From: Truepera sp.
GTDB taxonomy: Bacteria; Deinococcota; Deinococci; Deinococcales; Trueperaceae
DNA length: 39,462 bases
NCBI GenBank assembly: GCA_018333775.1
Contig: JAGXSO010000095.1
Span: forward strand, 1-39,462
Direction of reading: 5' to 3'
The translations under genes were made by a program, and so were the position numbers. The notes beneath the pieces were generated by a model, which was given only the letters and a program-made list of their open reading frames with translations, was not told the DNA's origin and made no database searches. Below are positions 7,404 through 13,320 of this stretch, piece after piece; position 1 is the stretch's first letter, and the number at the start of each line of letters is the position of its first letter.

Positions 7404-8405
7404 ATGTCAAAGAACCGACTCATCACCTTGCTAGTTGCCTTCGCGCTCATTCTCGGTGGAGCAAACGCTCAGCGCGTGCTCAAGTACACCCACTTCCAGC
7501 CCGGCACCGAGGACCAGCCCAAGCACGCCGCCGCGCTGGCCTTCAAAGAACATGTTGAGGAGCACACCGGCGGCTCAATCCGGGTGGAGATCTTCCCGGC
7601 CGGCATGCTCGGCGACGCCGACACCGTACTGCAGGGGCTTCAGCTCGGAACTATCGAGCTTGGCGTGGTGCACGATGGTCCCATCACCGAGTTCTTCCCG
7701 CCTATCGAGCTAATCAGCACGCCCTTCCTGTTCGAGAGCCATGCGGTTGCCTACCGGGTGTTCGACGGCGAGTTCGGCACCTATTTCGCAGAGCGCATGC
7801 TCGAGGAGGCCGGTATCCGCATGATGGCCTTCGCTGATAACGGCCTCCGCCACTTCACCAACAATGTGCGCCCCATCCGCACACCCGAGGATATGCGCGG
7901 CCTCACCATCCGCATCATGCCGAGCCCGCTCTTCGAGCGCCTGGTTACGGCCCTCGGCGCCAGCGCCATCACCGTGCCCTGGCTCGAGCTCCCCATCGCG
8001 CTGGCACAGGGCGTGGTGGACGGCCAGGAGAACAGCGTCACCAACATTCTGGCCGCCAGCCTCTACCAGTACCAGCGTCACGTGTCGCTCACTGGGCACG
8101 TCTACTCCGTTCACCTGTACATGATGAACCCCGGCTTCTACGACAGCCTCACCCCCGACGAGCAGCGCGTGATCGACGAGGCGATCGTCATCGCTCGCGA
8201 CATCCACCGCCAGATGACCTCGGCTCAGGATCTCAACGCTGTAGAGATCCTCACCGGCGTGGGCATGGAGGTAGCAGTGCTAACCAGCGAGGAGCTAGCG
8301 GCCTTCCGCGAGGTAGCCCAGCCCCCTGTGCTTGAGCACCTGGTCGGCCGCGTTGGGCAGGAGTGGATCGACCGCCTAATGCAGGCCGTCGAGGCGGCTC
8401 AGTAG
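7404..8405 (+). CDS. dctP: TRAP transporter substrate-binding protein, DctP family
   Basis: A 333-residue periplasmic receptor. The signal peptide MSKNRLITLLVAFALILGG ends near ANA-QR (about residue 22). The start has a good GGAAGAGAG site. The family features are GLTIRIMPSPLFERLVTALG with the carboxylate-binding arginine, and LAQGVVDGQENSVTNI, where the asparagine and arginine usually clamp the ligand. The segment YQYQRHVSLTGHVYSVHLYM is also typical of sugar-acid-binding DctP proteins. The flanking catabolic genes (hydroxyacid dehydrogenase, aldolase, KDG kinase) suggest a sugar acid ligand. The longer gap before this gene fits the usual need to make more receptor than permease. Confidence 0.94.
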   Translation: MSKNRLITLLVAFALILGGANAQRVLKYTHFQPGTEDQPKHAAALAFKEHVEEHTGGSIRVEIFPAGMLGDADTVLQGLQLGTIELGVVHDGPITEFFPPIELISTPFLFESHAVAYRVFDGEFGTYFAERMLEEAGIRMMAFADNGLRHFTNNVRPIRTPEDMRGLTIRIMPSPLFERLVTALGASAITVPWLELPIALAQGVVDGQENSVTNILAASLYQYQRHVSLTGHVYSVHLYMMNPGFYDSLTPDEQRVIDEAIVIARDIHRQMTSAQDLNAVEILTGVGMEVAVLTSEELAAFREVAQPPVLEHLVGRVGQEWIDRLMQAVEAAQ

Positions 8406-8428
8406 GGCCCCAGCCCAGGAGGTATACC

Positions 8429-9403
8429 GTGACCCTCGACAGCAACACCCGTGGCCGCCATGTCATCGTCGTGGGTCACGGTTATCATGATTACGCCGTC
8501 GAAACAGCCATTCTGCGGCCCTACGGCGTAGAGCTTCACGCCGTTGACCCCGCCGATCCGGCGTTTGGCGAGCACCTGGCTCGAGCCGAGGCGATTTTGG
8601 TGCGCGACACGCCGATCACCGCCGAGCACCTGGCGGCAGCACCCAAGCTGCGCATCATTGCCCGCTACGGCATCGGCCTAGACAACATCGACTTAGCAGC
8701 GGCGACTGCGCGGCGCATCTTTGTCGCCAACACCCCTGGTTACGGCGTCGATGAGGTCAGCACGCACGCTCTGGCACTGCTGCTGGCGGTAGCGCGCCGG
8801 GTGGTGTCGCGGGATAAGGCGGTGCGCCGTGGCGCCTGGGGGATCGCTCAGGCCGAACCGATCTATCCCATCTCGGGGCGGACGCTGGGCGTAGTCGGGT
8901 ATGGCCAGATCGCTCGAGCCTTGGTGCGCAAGATGCAGGCTTTCACCCCACAGCGCACGTTAGTATACGATCCGTATCTACCGGACACGCCAGCCGGAAT
9001 CGAGCGCGTCGATCTGGCTACCCTCTGCCGCGAGGCCGAAATTATCTCGCTACATGCCCCGCTGACCCCGGAGACTCGGCATCTTATCGGTCATAACGAA
9101 CTAGCCCTGATGCAGCCGCGCACCATCTTGGTCAACACCGGCCGCGGCGCCCTCATCGACGAAACGGCTCTGGTAGAGGCACTCCGCGCCGGGCGGCTGT
9201 ACGGCGCCGGTCTCGACGTGTTCTCAACCGAGCCGCCGCCGCGGGATCATCCGCTGTTTAGCCTCTCCAATGTGGTGGTCACTGACCACACCGCCTGGTA
9301 CTCGGAAGCCTCGGTGCGCGAGCTGCAAGAGCGCGCCAGCCAGGAGGTAGCGCGCGTCTTGGCGGGCGGGGTGCCCCAGGCATGGGTCAATCGCTGGGAA
9401 TGA
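8429..9403 (+). CDS. D-isomer-specific 2-hydroxyacid dehydrogenase (CtBP-like)
   Basis: A 324-residue NAD-dependent dehydrogenase for D-2-hydroxyacids. The GTG start at 8429 is set by a perfect AGGAGGT seven bases upstream (8417-8423); an in-frame ATG farther up would overlap dctP and adds only non-family sequence. The nucleotide-binding motif GYGQIA is at 157-162. The catalytic triad is R239 (VNTGRGALID), E268 (DVFSTEPPP) and H287 (VTDHTAWYSEAS). The HTAWYSEAS end is typical of the C-terminal-binding-protein branch. In this operon it could reduce a 2-keto acid such as hydroxypyruvate, glyoxylate or tartronate semialdehyde, or oxidise the imported acid. Substrate is inference. Confidence 0.92.
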   Translation: MTLDSNTRGRHVIVVGHGYHDYAVETAILRPYGVELHAVDPADPAFGEHLARAEAILVRDTPITAEHLAAAPKLRIIARYGIGLDNIDLAAATARRIFVANTPGYGVDEVSTHALALLLAVARRVVSRDKAVRRGAWGIAQAEPIYPISGRTLGVVGYGQIARALVRKMQAFTPQRTLVYDPYLPDTPAGIERVDLATLCREAEIISLHAPLTPETRHLIGHNELALMQPRTILVNTGRGALIDETALVEALRAGRLYGAGLDVFSTEPPPRDHPLFSLSNVVVTDHTAWYSEASVRELQERASQEVARVLAGGVPQAWVNRWE

Positions 9404-9427
9404 GGGCGGCCTTGATCTGATAACTTA

Positions 9428-9446
9428 GGAGGAATTGCCCATGAAC
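9428..9446 (+). repeat. 19-bp leader cassette, copy on the plus strand
   Basis: GGAGGAATTGCCCATGAAC occurs here and again, identically, on the minus strand at 13288-13270. A near copy (GGAGGAATCGCCCATGAA) precedes the RraA-like gene at 9553-9570. All three contain a ribosome binding site and an ATG. The first two lead only into tiny ORFs. Confidence 0.6.
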
Positions 9447-9524
9447 GTTTGTTCACCATCAGCGATGAAAATGGGCGACCACGTGGGGTCGCCCCTACGC
9501 TTTCGCCCCTACTTGAATACTTGA
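9441..9524 (+). other. tiny ORF with strong ribosome binding site in the leader of the RraA-like gene
   Basis: ATG 9441 with GGAGGA upstream opens 27 codons, ending in TGA inside the tandem repeat at 9509-9540. The encoded peptide runs through a REP-like hairpin, so its sequence is not conserved protein in appearance. It may be a gene remnant or a translated leader. Confidence 0.25.
9473..9494. repeat. REP-like hairpin
   Basis: GGGCGACC is followed by six bases and its exact complement GGTCGCCC, then CCTACG. This is the kind of short GC-rich intergenic palindrome seen in many copies in some environmental bacterial genomes. It sits between the dehydrogenase and the RraA-like gene and could act as an mRNA-stabilising or weak terminating hairpin; it lacks a T-tract. 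Confidence 0.55.
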
Positions 9525-9540
9525 CTACTTGACTACTTGA
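9509..9540 (+). repeat. 8-bp tandem repeat, four units
   Basis: Units CTACTTGA, ATACTTGA, CTACTTGA, CTACTTGA follow each other without gaps, then a partial CTACT. The 16 bases before the next ribosome binding site finish the gap. A related degenerate array in reverse orientation lies in the aceE-aceF gap. Confidence 0.75.
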
Positions 9541-9565
9541 CTACTGCTTTCCGGAGGAATCGCCC

Positions 9566-10219
9566 ATGAAATATCCGAGCACCGTTATCCAGCAGTTCCA
9601 CACCGTCACCACCGCCTCGGTCGCCGACGCGGTCGATCAGGTCGTCGGAGTGCGCGGCTATATGCATCACAGCATTAAGCCGCGCATCAACGACCAGAAG
9701 GTGGTAGGCCCGGCCGTTACCGTCAAGGAGGGGCCGACCCCTGAAAAGCTCCCGCCTCAGCATGCGCTCGAGCTGATCGATAGCGCCGAGGCCGGTTCGG
9801 TGGTAGTCATCGGCATCGGCGGCGAAACCGAAGTAGCCGTCTGGGGCGGGCTGATGACCGCTGGCGCGGTAGCCAACAAGCTAGCCGGCGCCGTGCTTGA
9901 CGGCGGCGTGCGCGATGTGACCGAGATCCGGCGCGATTACGACTTTCCGGTCTTTGCCCGCAGCGTCTCGCCAGGGACTACCTTGGGGCGCTTTAAGACC
10001 CTCGCCGCCAACGTCCCGGTAGAGTGTGGAGGCATCACAGTCAACCCCGGCGACCTCATCGTGGCTGACCTCGACGGGGTGGCGGTGGTGCCACAAGCGC
10101 ATGTCGCAGAGGTGTTAAAGCTCGCCCTTATGATCGAGCAGCGGGAGGCCGAACAGGCTAAACTCATCCGCGAGAGCGGTTCGCTGCGCGAGGGCCTAGC
10201 CAAGTACGGGCGCATCTGA
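9566..10219 (+). CDS. RraA-like aldolase (4-hydroxy-4-methyl-2-oxoglutarate aldolase family)
   Basis: A 217-residue member of the RraA / dimethylmenaquinone-methyltransferase-like fold. The metal-site motif of the class II pyruvate aldolases in this family, G-x20-R-D-x2-E/D, is visible: the GGLMTAGAVAN stretch leads to GGVRDVTE with R116, D117 and E120. The C-terminal GDLIVADLDGVAVVP is also conserved in the family. RraA-type RNase E inhibitors usually lack the last acidic residue, so an aldolase or oxaloacetate-decarboxylase activity is more likely. Its stop overlaps the kinase start (TGATG). In this operon it may cleave or decarboxylate a keto-acid made from the imported substrate. The start has GGAGGAAT seven bases upstream. 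Confidence 0.9.
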   Translation: MKYPSTVIQQFHTVTTASVADAVDQVVGVRGYMHHSIKPRINDQKVVGPAVTVKEGPTPEKLPPQHALELIDSAEAGSVVVIGIGGETEVAVWGGLMTAGAVANKLAGAVLDGGVRDVTEIRRDYDFPVFARSVSPGTTLGRFKTLAANVPVECGGITVNPGDLIVADLDGVAVVPQAHVAEVLKLALMIEQREAEQAKLIRESGSLREGLAKYGRI

Positions 10220-11142
10220 TGGCCGAGATTATTAGCCTCGGTGAGCCGCTAATCGAGTTCAACCAACTGCGGGAGGGAGGGCGCGAGGTGTACCTCCCCG
10301 GCTTCGGCGGCGACACCTCTAATATGGCCGTGGCGGCGGCGCGCCAGGGGGCCAGCGTGGCCTATCTCACCCGCCTCGGACAGGACGCTTTCGGCGATAT
10401 GTTGCTGGCGCTCTGGCAGGCCGAGGGGATCGACACCTCATATGTTATCCGCGACCCCGTCGCGCCTACCGGTATCTACTTCGTGACGCACACGGAGGCC
10501 GGGCACGCCTTCACGTACTTCCGCCAGGGCTCGGCTGCCAGTCTCATCAAACCTGAAGAGCTACCGACCGAGGCCATCGCCAGGGCCAAGCTCTTGCATC
10601 TCTCCGGCATCAGCCAGGCCATTAGCACCAGCGCCTGTGACACGGTCTTCGCAGCTATCGCTACAGCGCGTGAGCAGGGGGTATTAGTCTCTTACGATCC
10701 GAATGTGCGGCTCAAGCTCTGGCCGCTGCCGCGGGCAAAGGCGATCATCCTGGAGACGATGGCGCAGTGCGACTTCTGCCTGCCCAACCTCGACGAAGCC
10801 AGCCTGCTCACCGGGCTTAAGGAGCCTGAGGCCATCGTGGATGCGCTGCTAAACCGTGGCGCCAAGGTGGTGGCGCTCAAGCTCGGCGCCGAGGGGGCGC
10901 TAGTAGCCGATCATCACCAGCGCCACGCTATCCCCGGCCTCAGGGTGGCGACGGTTGATGCCACCGGTGCCGGCGATACCTTCGATGGGGCGCTCTTAAC
11001 AGAACTCCTGCGGGGCGCTCCGCTGGCCGCGGCTGCGCGCTACGCCAACGCCGCTGCCGCCCTCGCTACCCAGGGCTATGGCGCGGTAGCGCCCATCCCG
11101 CGCCGCGCCGAGGTCGAGGCTTTCCTGGCCAGTCAAGCATAG
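10219..11142 (+). CDS. kdgK: PfkB-family kinase, probable 2-keto-3-deoxygluconate kinase
   Basis: A 307-residue ribokinase-like enzyme. The N-terminal substrate region has FGGDTSNMAVAAARQGASVA (29-48). YFRQGSAAS near residue 100 is typical of KDG kinases. The C-terminal signature VDATGAGDTFDGALL (246-260) holds the catalytic base D253 and the anion hole. It would phosphorylate 2-keto-3-deoxygluconate, or a closely related keto-deoxy sugar acid, with ATP. The gene overlaps the aldolase stop by one base and closes the operon. No KDPG aldolase (Eda type) lies in the window, so the phosphorylated product is either cleaved elsewhere or by the RraA-like neighbour. Confidence 0.88.
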   Translation: MAEIISLGEPLIEFNQLREGGREVYLPGFGGDTSNMAVAAARQGASVAYLTRLGQDAFGDMLLALWQAEGIDTSYVIRDPVAPTGIYFVTHTEAGHAFTYFRQGSAASLIKPEELPTEAIARAKLLHLSGISQAISTSACDTVFAAIATAREQGVLVSYDPNVRLKLWPLPRAKAIILETMAQCDFCLPNLDEASLLTGLKEPEAIVDALLNRGAKVVALKLGAEGALVADHHQRHAIPGLRVATVDATGAGDTFDGALLTELLRGAPLAAAARYANAAAALATQGYGAVAPIPRRAEVEAFLASQA

Positions 11143-11231
11143 ACGGGCGGCATCATCAAGCGCGCCTCAAACTCCTTGTTGCTCCACGGGGCAACCAGGT
11201 CAAAGCGTAAACTTTTCGGATCGCCGCGCCA
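11133..11231 (-). pseudogene. orphan C-terminal coding fragment carrying the first 27-bp repeat
   Basis: The minus frame from 11231 to TGA at 11133-11135 has no start codon at its head (TAG precedes it) yet encodes protein-like sequence including RFDLVAPWSNKEFEARLMM. The part EFEARLMMP is shared with AceF because of the 27-bp repeat. It overlaps the 3' end of kdgK by ten bases. It could be the tail of a lost gene. Weak evidence. Confidence 0.2.
11147..11173 (+). repeat. 27-bp direct repeat, copy 1
   Basis: This stretch matches 11937-11963 at 26 of 27 positions (G/A difference at 11160 versus 11950). The second copy lies inside aceF. The two copies bracket the toxin-antitoxin pair at a distance of 790 bases. 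Confidence 0.85.
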
Positions 11232-11274
11232 CTAAACGCGTGAGTCAGAGGCCCATAGTCGGCAATGCGGGTGC

Positions 11275-11280
11275 TAGAAT
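11275..11280 (+). promoter_or_regulatory. extended -10 box of the toxin-antitoxin operon
   Basis: TGC-TAGAAT (TGn extension plus -10 hexamer) ends seven bases before the antitoxin ATG at 11288. Transcription would begin at or just before the start codon. No Shine-Dalgarno is present in the gap, which supports a leaderless or nearly leaderless message. Confidence 0.5.
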
Positions 11281-11287
11281 AAGCTCG

Positions 11288-11485
11288 ATGATCGACACCA
11301 AGCACGAAGCTACTTTCCTCTACAACGAGAAGGGCGAGAAAACACACGTCTTCTTACCTATCGAAGTGTATGAAGAACTCCTCGAAGACCTTCAAGATCT
11401 TGCCACGGTTGCAGAACTGGAGGAAGAAGCTGCGATTCCTTTCGATGAACTGGTCGGCAACCTGAAGCGCAGTGGCAAGCTATAA
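11288..11485 (+). CDS. antitoxin of a RelBE-type module
   Basis: A small acidic protein of 65 residues, MIDTKHEATFLYNEKGEKTH onward, rich in Glu and Asp and helical in its second half (YEELLEDLQDLATVAELEEE). The layout, a short beta-rich DNA-binding start and a long acidic helix, fits antitoxins of the Phd/RelB type that wrap their toxin. ATG 11288 is preferred over an upstream start because of the -10 box and because the added residues look random. It ends inside the toxin gene (14-base overlap), the usual translational coupling of such pairs. The exact antitoxin family is not certain. Confidence 0.75.
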   Translation: MIDTKHEATFLYNEKGEKTHVFLPIEVYEELLEDLQDLATVAELEEEAAIPFDELVGNLKRSGKL

Positions 11486-11741
11486 ACTCACTGCCAGACG
11501 ATCGTTCGAAAAAGCTCTCGGGAAGTTTCCAAAAAACGTCACAGCGGCGATTATCGACCGCGTTCGTGGGCTCACGGACAATCCCTTCGGCCCGAACACA
11601 AAAAAGCTAACGGGCTCGGCAAGTCTCTATCGCCTCCGTGTCGGCGACTATCGCGTGATTTACATGGTAGACAGCAAGGGAAAAGTCATCGTGCTACTTC
11701 ATGTGGGGCATCGCAAAGATGTCTACCGCCAGAGCCTTTAG
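11472..11741 (+). CDS. RelE/ParE-superfamily toxin
   Basis: An 89-residue basic protein. It has the compact RelE fold pattern: SYKLTARRSFEKALGKFPKN, the TDNPFGPNTKKLTG loop, then YRLRVGDYRVIYMVD and the terminal strand LLHVGHRKDVYRQ, where the Arg/His/Tyr residues of ribosome-dependent mRNases usually lie. GTG 11472 is inside the antitoxin gene. RelE-type toxins cut mRNA at the ribosomal A site when the antitoxin is degraded; ParE relatives poison gyrase, and this one looks closer to RelE. It is followed by aceF on the opposite strand, 85 bases away. Confidence 0.88.
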   Translation: MASYKLTARRSFEKALGKFPKNVTAAIIDRVRGLTDNPFGPNTKKLTGSASLYRLRVGDYRVIYMVDSKGKVIVLLHVGHRKDVYRQSL

Positions 11742-11826
11742 TCGAGAAAGCCCAACCTCCGGCTCTGGCCGCAGCGTGATTCGCTTCATCTTTGTGGAGA
11801 CACTTGCTGCCGATCGGTCGCCGTCA

Positions 11827-13119
11827 CTAGCCCTCCAGCGACAGGAGGAACGGATCTTCAAGGGCCAGGCACATCCAGCGCAAGAAGCGCGCCGCCGCCG
11901 CCCCATCGATCAAGCGGTGGTCGTAGGTTACGGCCAGCGGCATCATCAAACGCGCCTCAAACTGGCCCGTCTCGGTGTTCCAGACCGGCTCCAAGCTGCT
12001 ACGAGCGACGCCCAGGATAGCTACATCCGGCGGGTTAACGATGGGCGTAAAGCCGGTGCCGCCGATGCCGCCTAGGTTTGAGATGTTGAAGTTGCCACCC
12101 TGCATCTCCTCCGGTGAAAGCTTGCGCTCGCGGGCCTTAGCAGCCAGTTCACCCAGCTCCACGGCGAGCTGTAGCAGGTTCTTCTGATCGGCCCGCTTAA
12201 TCACGGGGACCAGTAGCCCATGCTCGGTATCGACCGCCACCCCGATGTTGACGTACTGCTTGTAGATGATCTCGTTATTGGCTACGTCGATGCTGGCATT
12301 AAAGTCGGGGAACTTGCGCAGTGCCCCGGCCACGACCTTAACCAAGATAGCGGTAGGAGTGAGCTTGGCCCCCAGCGCTTCGGCCTTTTTCTGGTAGCGC
12401 TGGCGCAACGCCTCTAGCTCGGTAGTATCGGCCTTATCGAAGTGGGTGACCATCGGCACGCTCTGGGCCTGGGTCATGGACCTTACCGTCGCCTTGCGGA
12501 TGCCGCTCATGGGCCGCCGCTCGGTAGCGCCGTACTTGCCGAAGTCGGGGAGCGCGGAGGCGACTGGTGCAACGGGGGCGGCCGCTGCGCCGCCAGCGGC
12601 ATGGCGCAGCACGTCCTCAGTTGAGATGCGACCGAGGATGCCGGTCCCCAGCACAGTGCGAAGATCGACGCCTTGTTCGCGCGCCAGGCGCCGCACCGAA
12701 GGGGCGGCAGGAATCGGGCGGCCATCTTCGGCGGCAGGCTTGGTTGGCGCTGGGCTGGGTGGCGCCGGGGCCGCCGGTTCCGGCTTGGGCGGGGCCTTTT
12801 TGCTGGGCTTCGGCTCGGCCTGGGCCTCGTTAGCTTCGACCTGGGGCGCCTTGGCTTCAGCTTCGGCCCGCTCCGACACGGCTTCAGCCTCTTCCACCAC
12901 CAGGATCACCTGGCCGACCTTAGCCTGTTCGCCCGTTTTAACCTTGATCTCCTTAATTACTCCGCTCACCGCCGAGGGGACTTCGACCACAGCCTTATCG
13001 GTCTCTAGCTCTATGACCGGCTGGTCTTGCTCGATACTATCGCCCACCGCGACCAACACCGCCACCACGGTTCCCGACTCGATCCCCTCGCCGACATCTG
13101 GTAGTTTGAACTCTGCCAC
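11827..13119 (-). CDS. aceF: pyruvate dehydrogenase E2, dihydrolipoyl acetyltransferase
   Basis: A 430-residue E2 core protein that moves acetyl groups from E1 to CoA. It has one lipoyl domain (1-80, lipoyl lysine K42 in [10 protein letters not shown]), an Ala/Pro/Lys-rich linker (about 85-130), a peripheral-subunit-binding domain ([20 protein letters not shown]), a second linker and the catalytic domain, with H401 and D405 in YDHRLIDG. The GTG start at 13119 gives the canonical [12 protein letters not shown]; a TTG at 13131 overlaps the GGAGGAG site itself. It lies 201 bases after aceE on the same strand. The E3 (lpd) gene is not in the window. Confidence 0.95.
   Translation of the reverse strand: MAEFKLPDVGEGIESGTVVAVLVAVGDSIEQDQPVIELETDKAVVEVPSAVSGVIKEIKVKTGEQAKVGQVILVVEEAEAVSERAEAEAKAPQVEANEAQAEPKPSKKAPPKPEPAAPAPPSPAPTKPAAEDGRPIPAAPSVRRLAREQGVDLRTVLGTGILGRISTEDVLRHAAGGAAAAPVAPVASALPDFGKYGATERRPMSGIRKATVRSMTQAQSVPMVTHFDKADTTELEALRQRYQKKAEALGAKLTPTAILVKVVAGALRKFPDFNASIDVANNEIIYKQYVNIGVAVDTEHGLLVPVIKRADQKNLLQLAVELGELAAKARERKLSPEEMQGGNFNISNLGGIGGTGFTPIVNPPDVAILGVARSSLEPVWNTETGQFEARLMMPLAVTYDHRLIDGAAAARFLRWMCLALEDPFLLSLEG
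11937..11963 (+). repeat. 27-bp direct repeat, copy 2 (inside aceF)
   Basis: This is the partner of 11147-11173. On the minus strand it encodes FEARLMMP of the AceF catalytic domain, a normal conserved part of the protein, so this is likely the original and the other copy the derived one. Confidence 0.85.
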
Positions 13120-13135
13120 AAGCTCCTCCAAAAAT

Positions 13136-13200
13136 CAGTAGTCAAGTATTCGAGTAGTCAGTAGCAAGTGGCCAGTAGCATGTAGCCAGTACAGCAATCC
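13136..13200. repeat. degenerate AGTAGTC/AGTAGC repeat array between aceE and aceF
   Basis: The gap holds several imperfect units of the form CAGTAGTCAAGTATTCGAG and CAGTAGCAAGTGGCCAGTAG. Read on the minus strand they give GACTACTCGAATACTTGACT, the same motif as the tandem array at 9509-9540. The rest of the gap has a tiny ORF (13225-13275) and a GGCTGACTAGCTGA motif. Confidence 0.55.
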
Positions 13201-13224
13201 CCTACGAGCCACAAGCCACAGGCC

Positions 13225-13275
13225 CTAAAATTTTCCTTGGCTGACTAGCTGATAGCCTGAAAGCCTTTTGTTCAT
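13225..13275 (-). other. tiny ORF behind the 19-bp leader cassette
   Basis: ATG 13275 has GGAGGAATTGCCC directly upstream and opens 16 codons (MNKRLSGYQLVSQGKF) before TAG. It lies between aceE and aceF. The site before it is stronger than that of many real genes, but the peptide is not recognisable. It may be a relic leader. Confidence 0.25.
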
Positions 13276-13320
13276 GGGCAATTCCTCCGTTACTTAATCT
13301 AAGTCTAAACCGAAGCTGCC

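Noticed and set aside
8363..8428. Upstream start of the 2-hydroxyacid dehydrogenase inside dctP
   Set aside because: The AGGAGGT at 8417-8423 points to GTG 8429, and the extra residues have no counterpart in the family.
9509..9540. Possible CRISPR-like repeat array
   Set aside because: Units are 8 bp, directly adjacent, with no spacers and no cas genes nearby.
12446..13141. Long plus-strand frame of 231 codons opposite aceF
   Set aside because: Ser/Thr/Ala-rich shadow of the Ala/Pro linker region; no start signal and clear E2 on the other strand.
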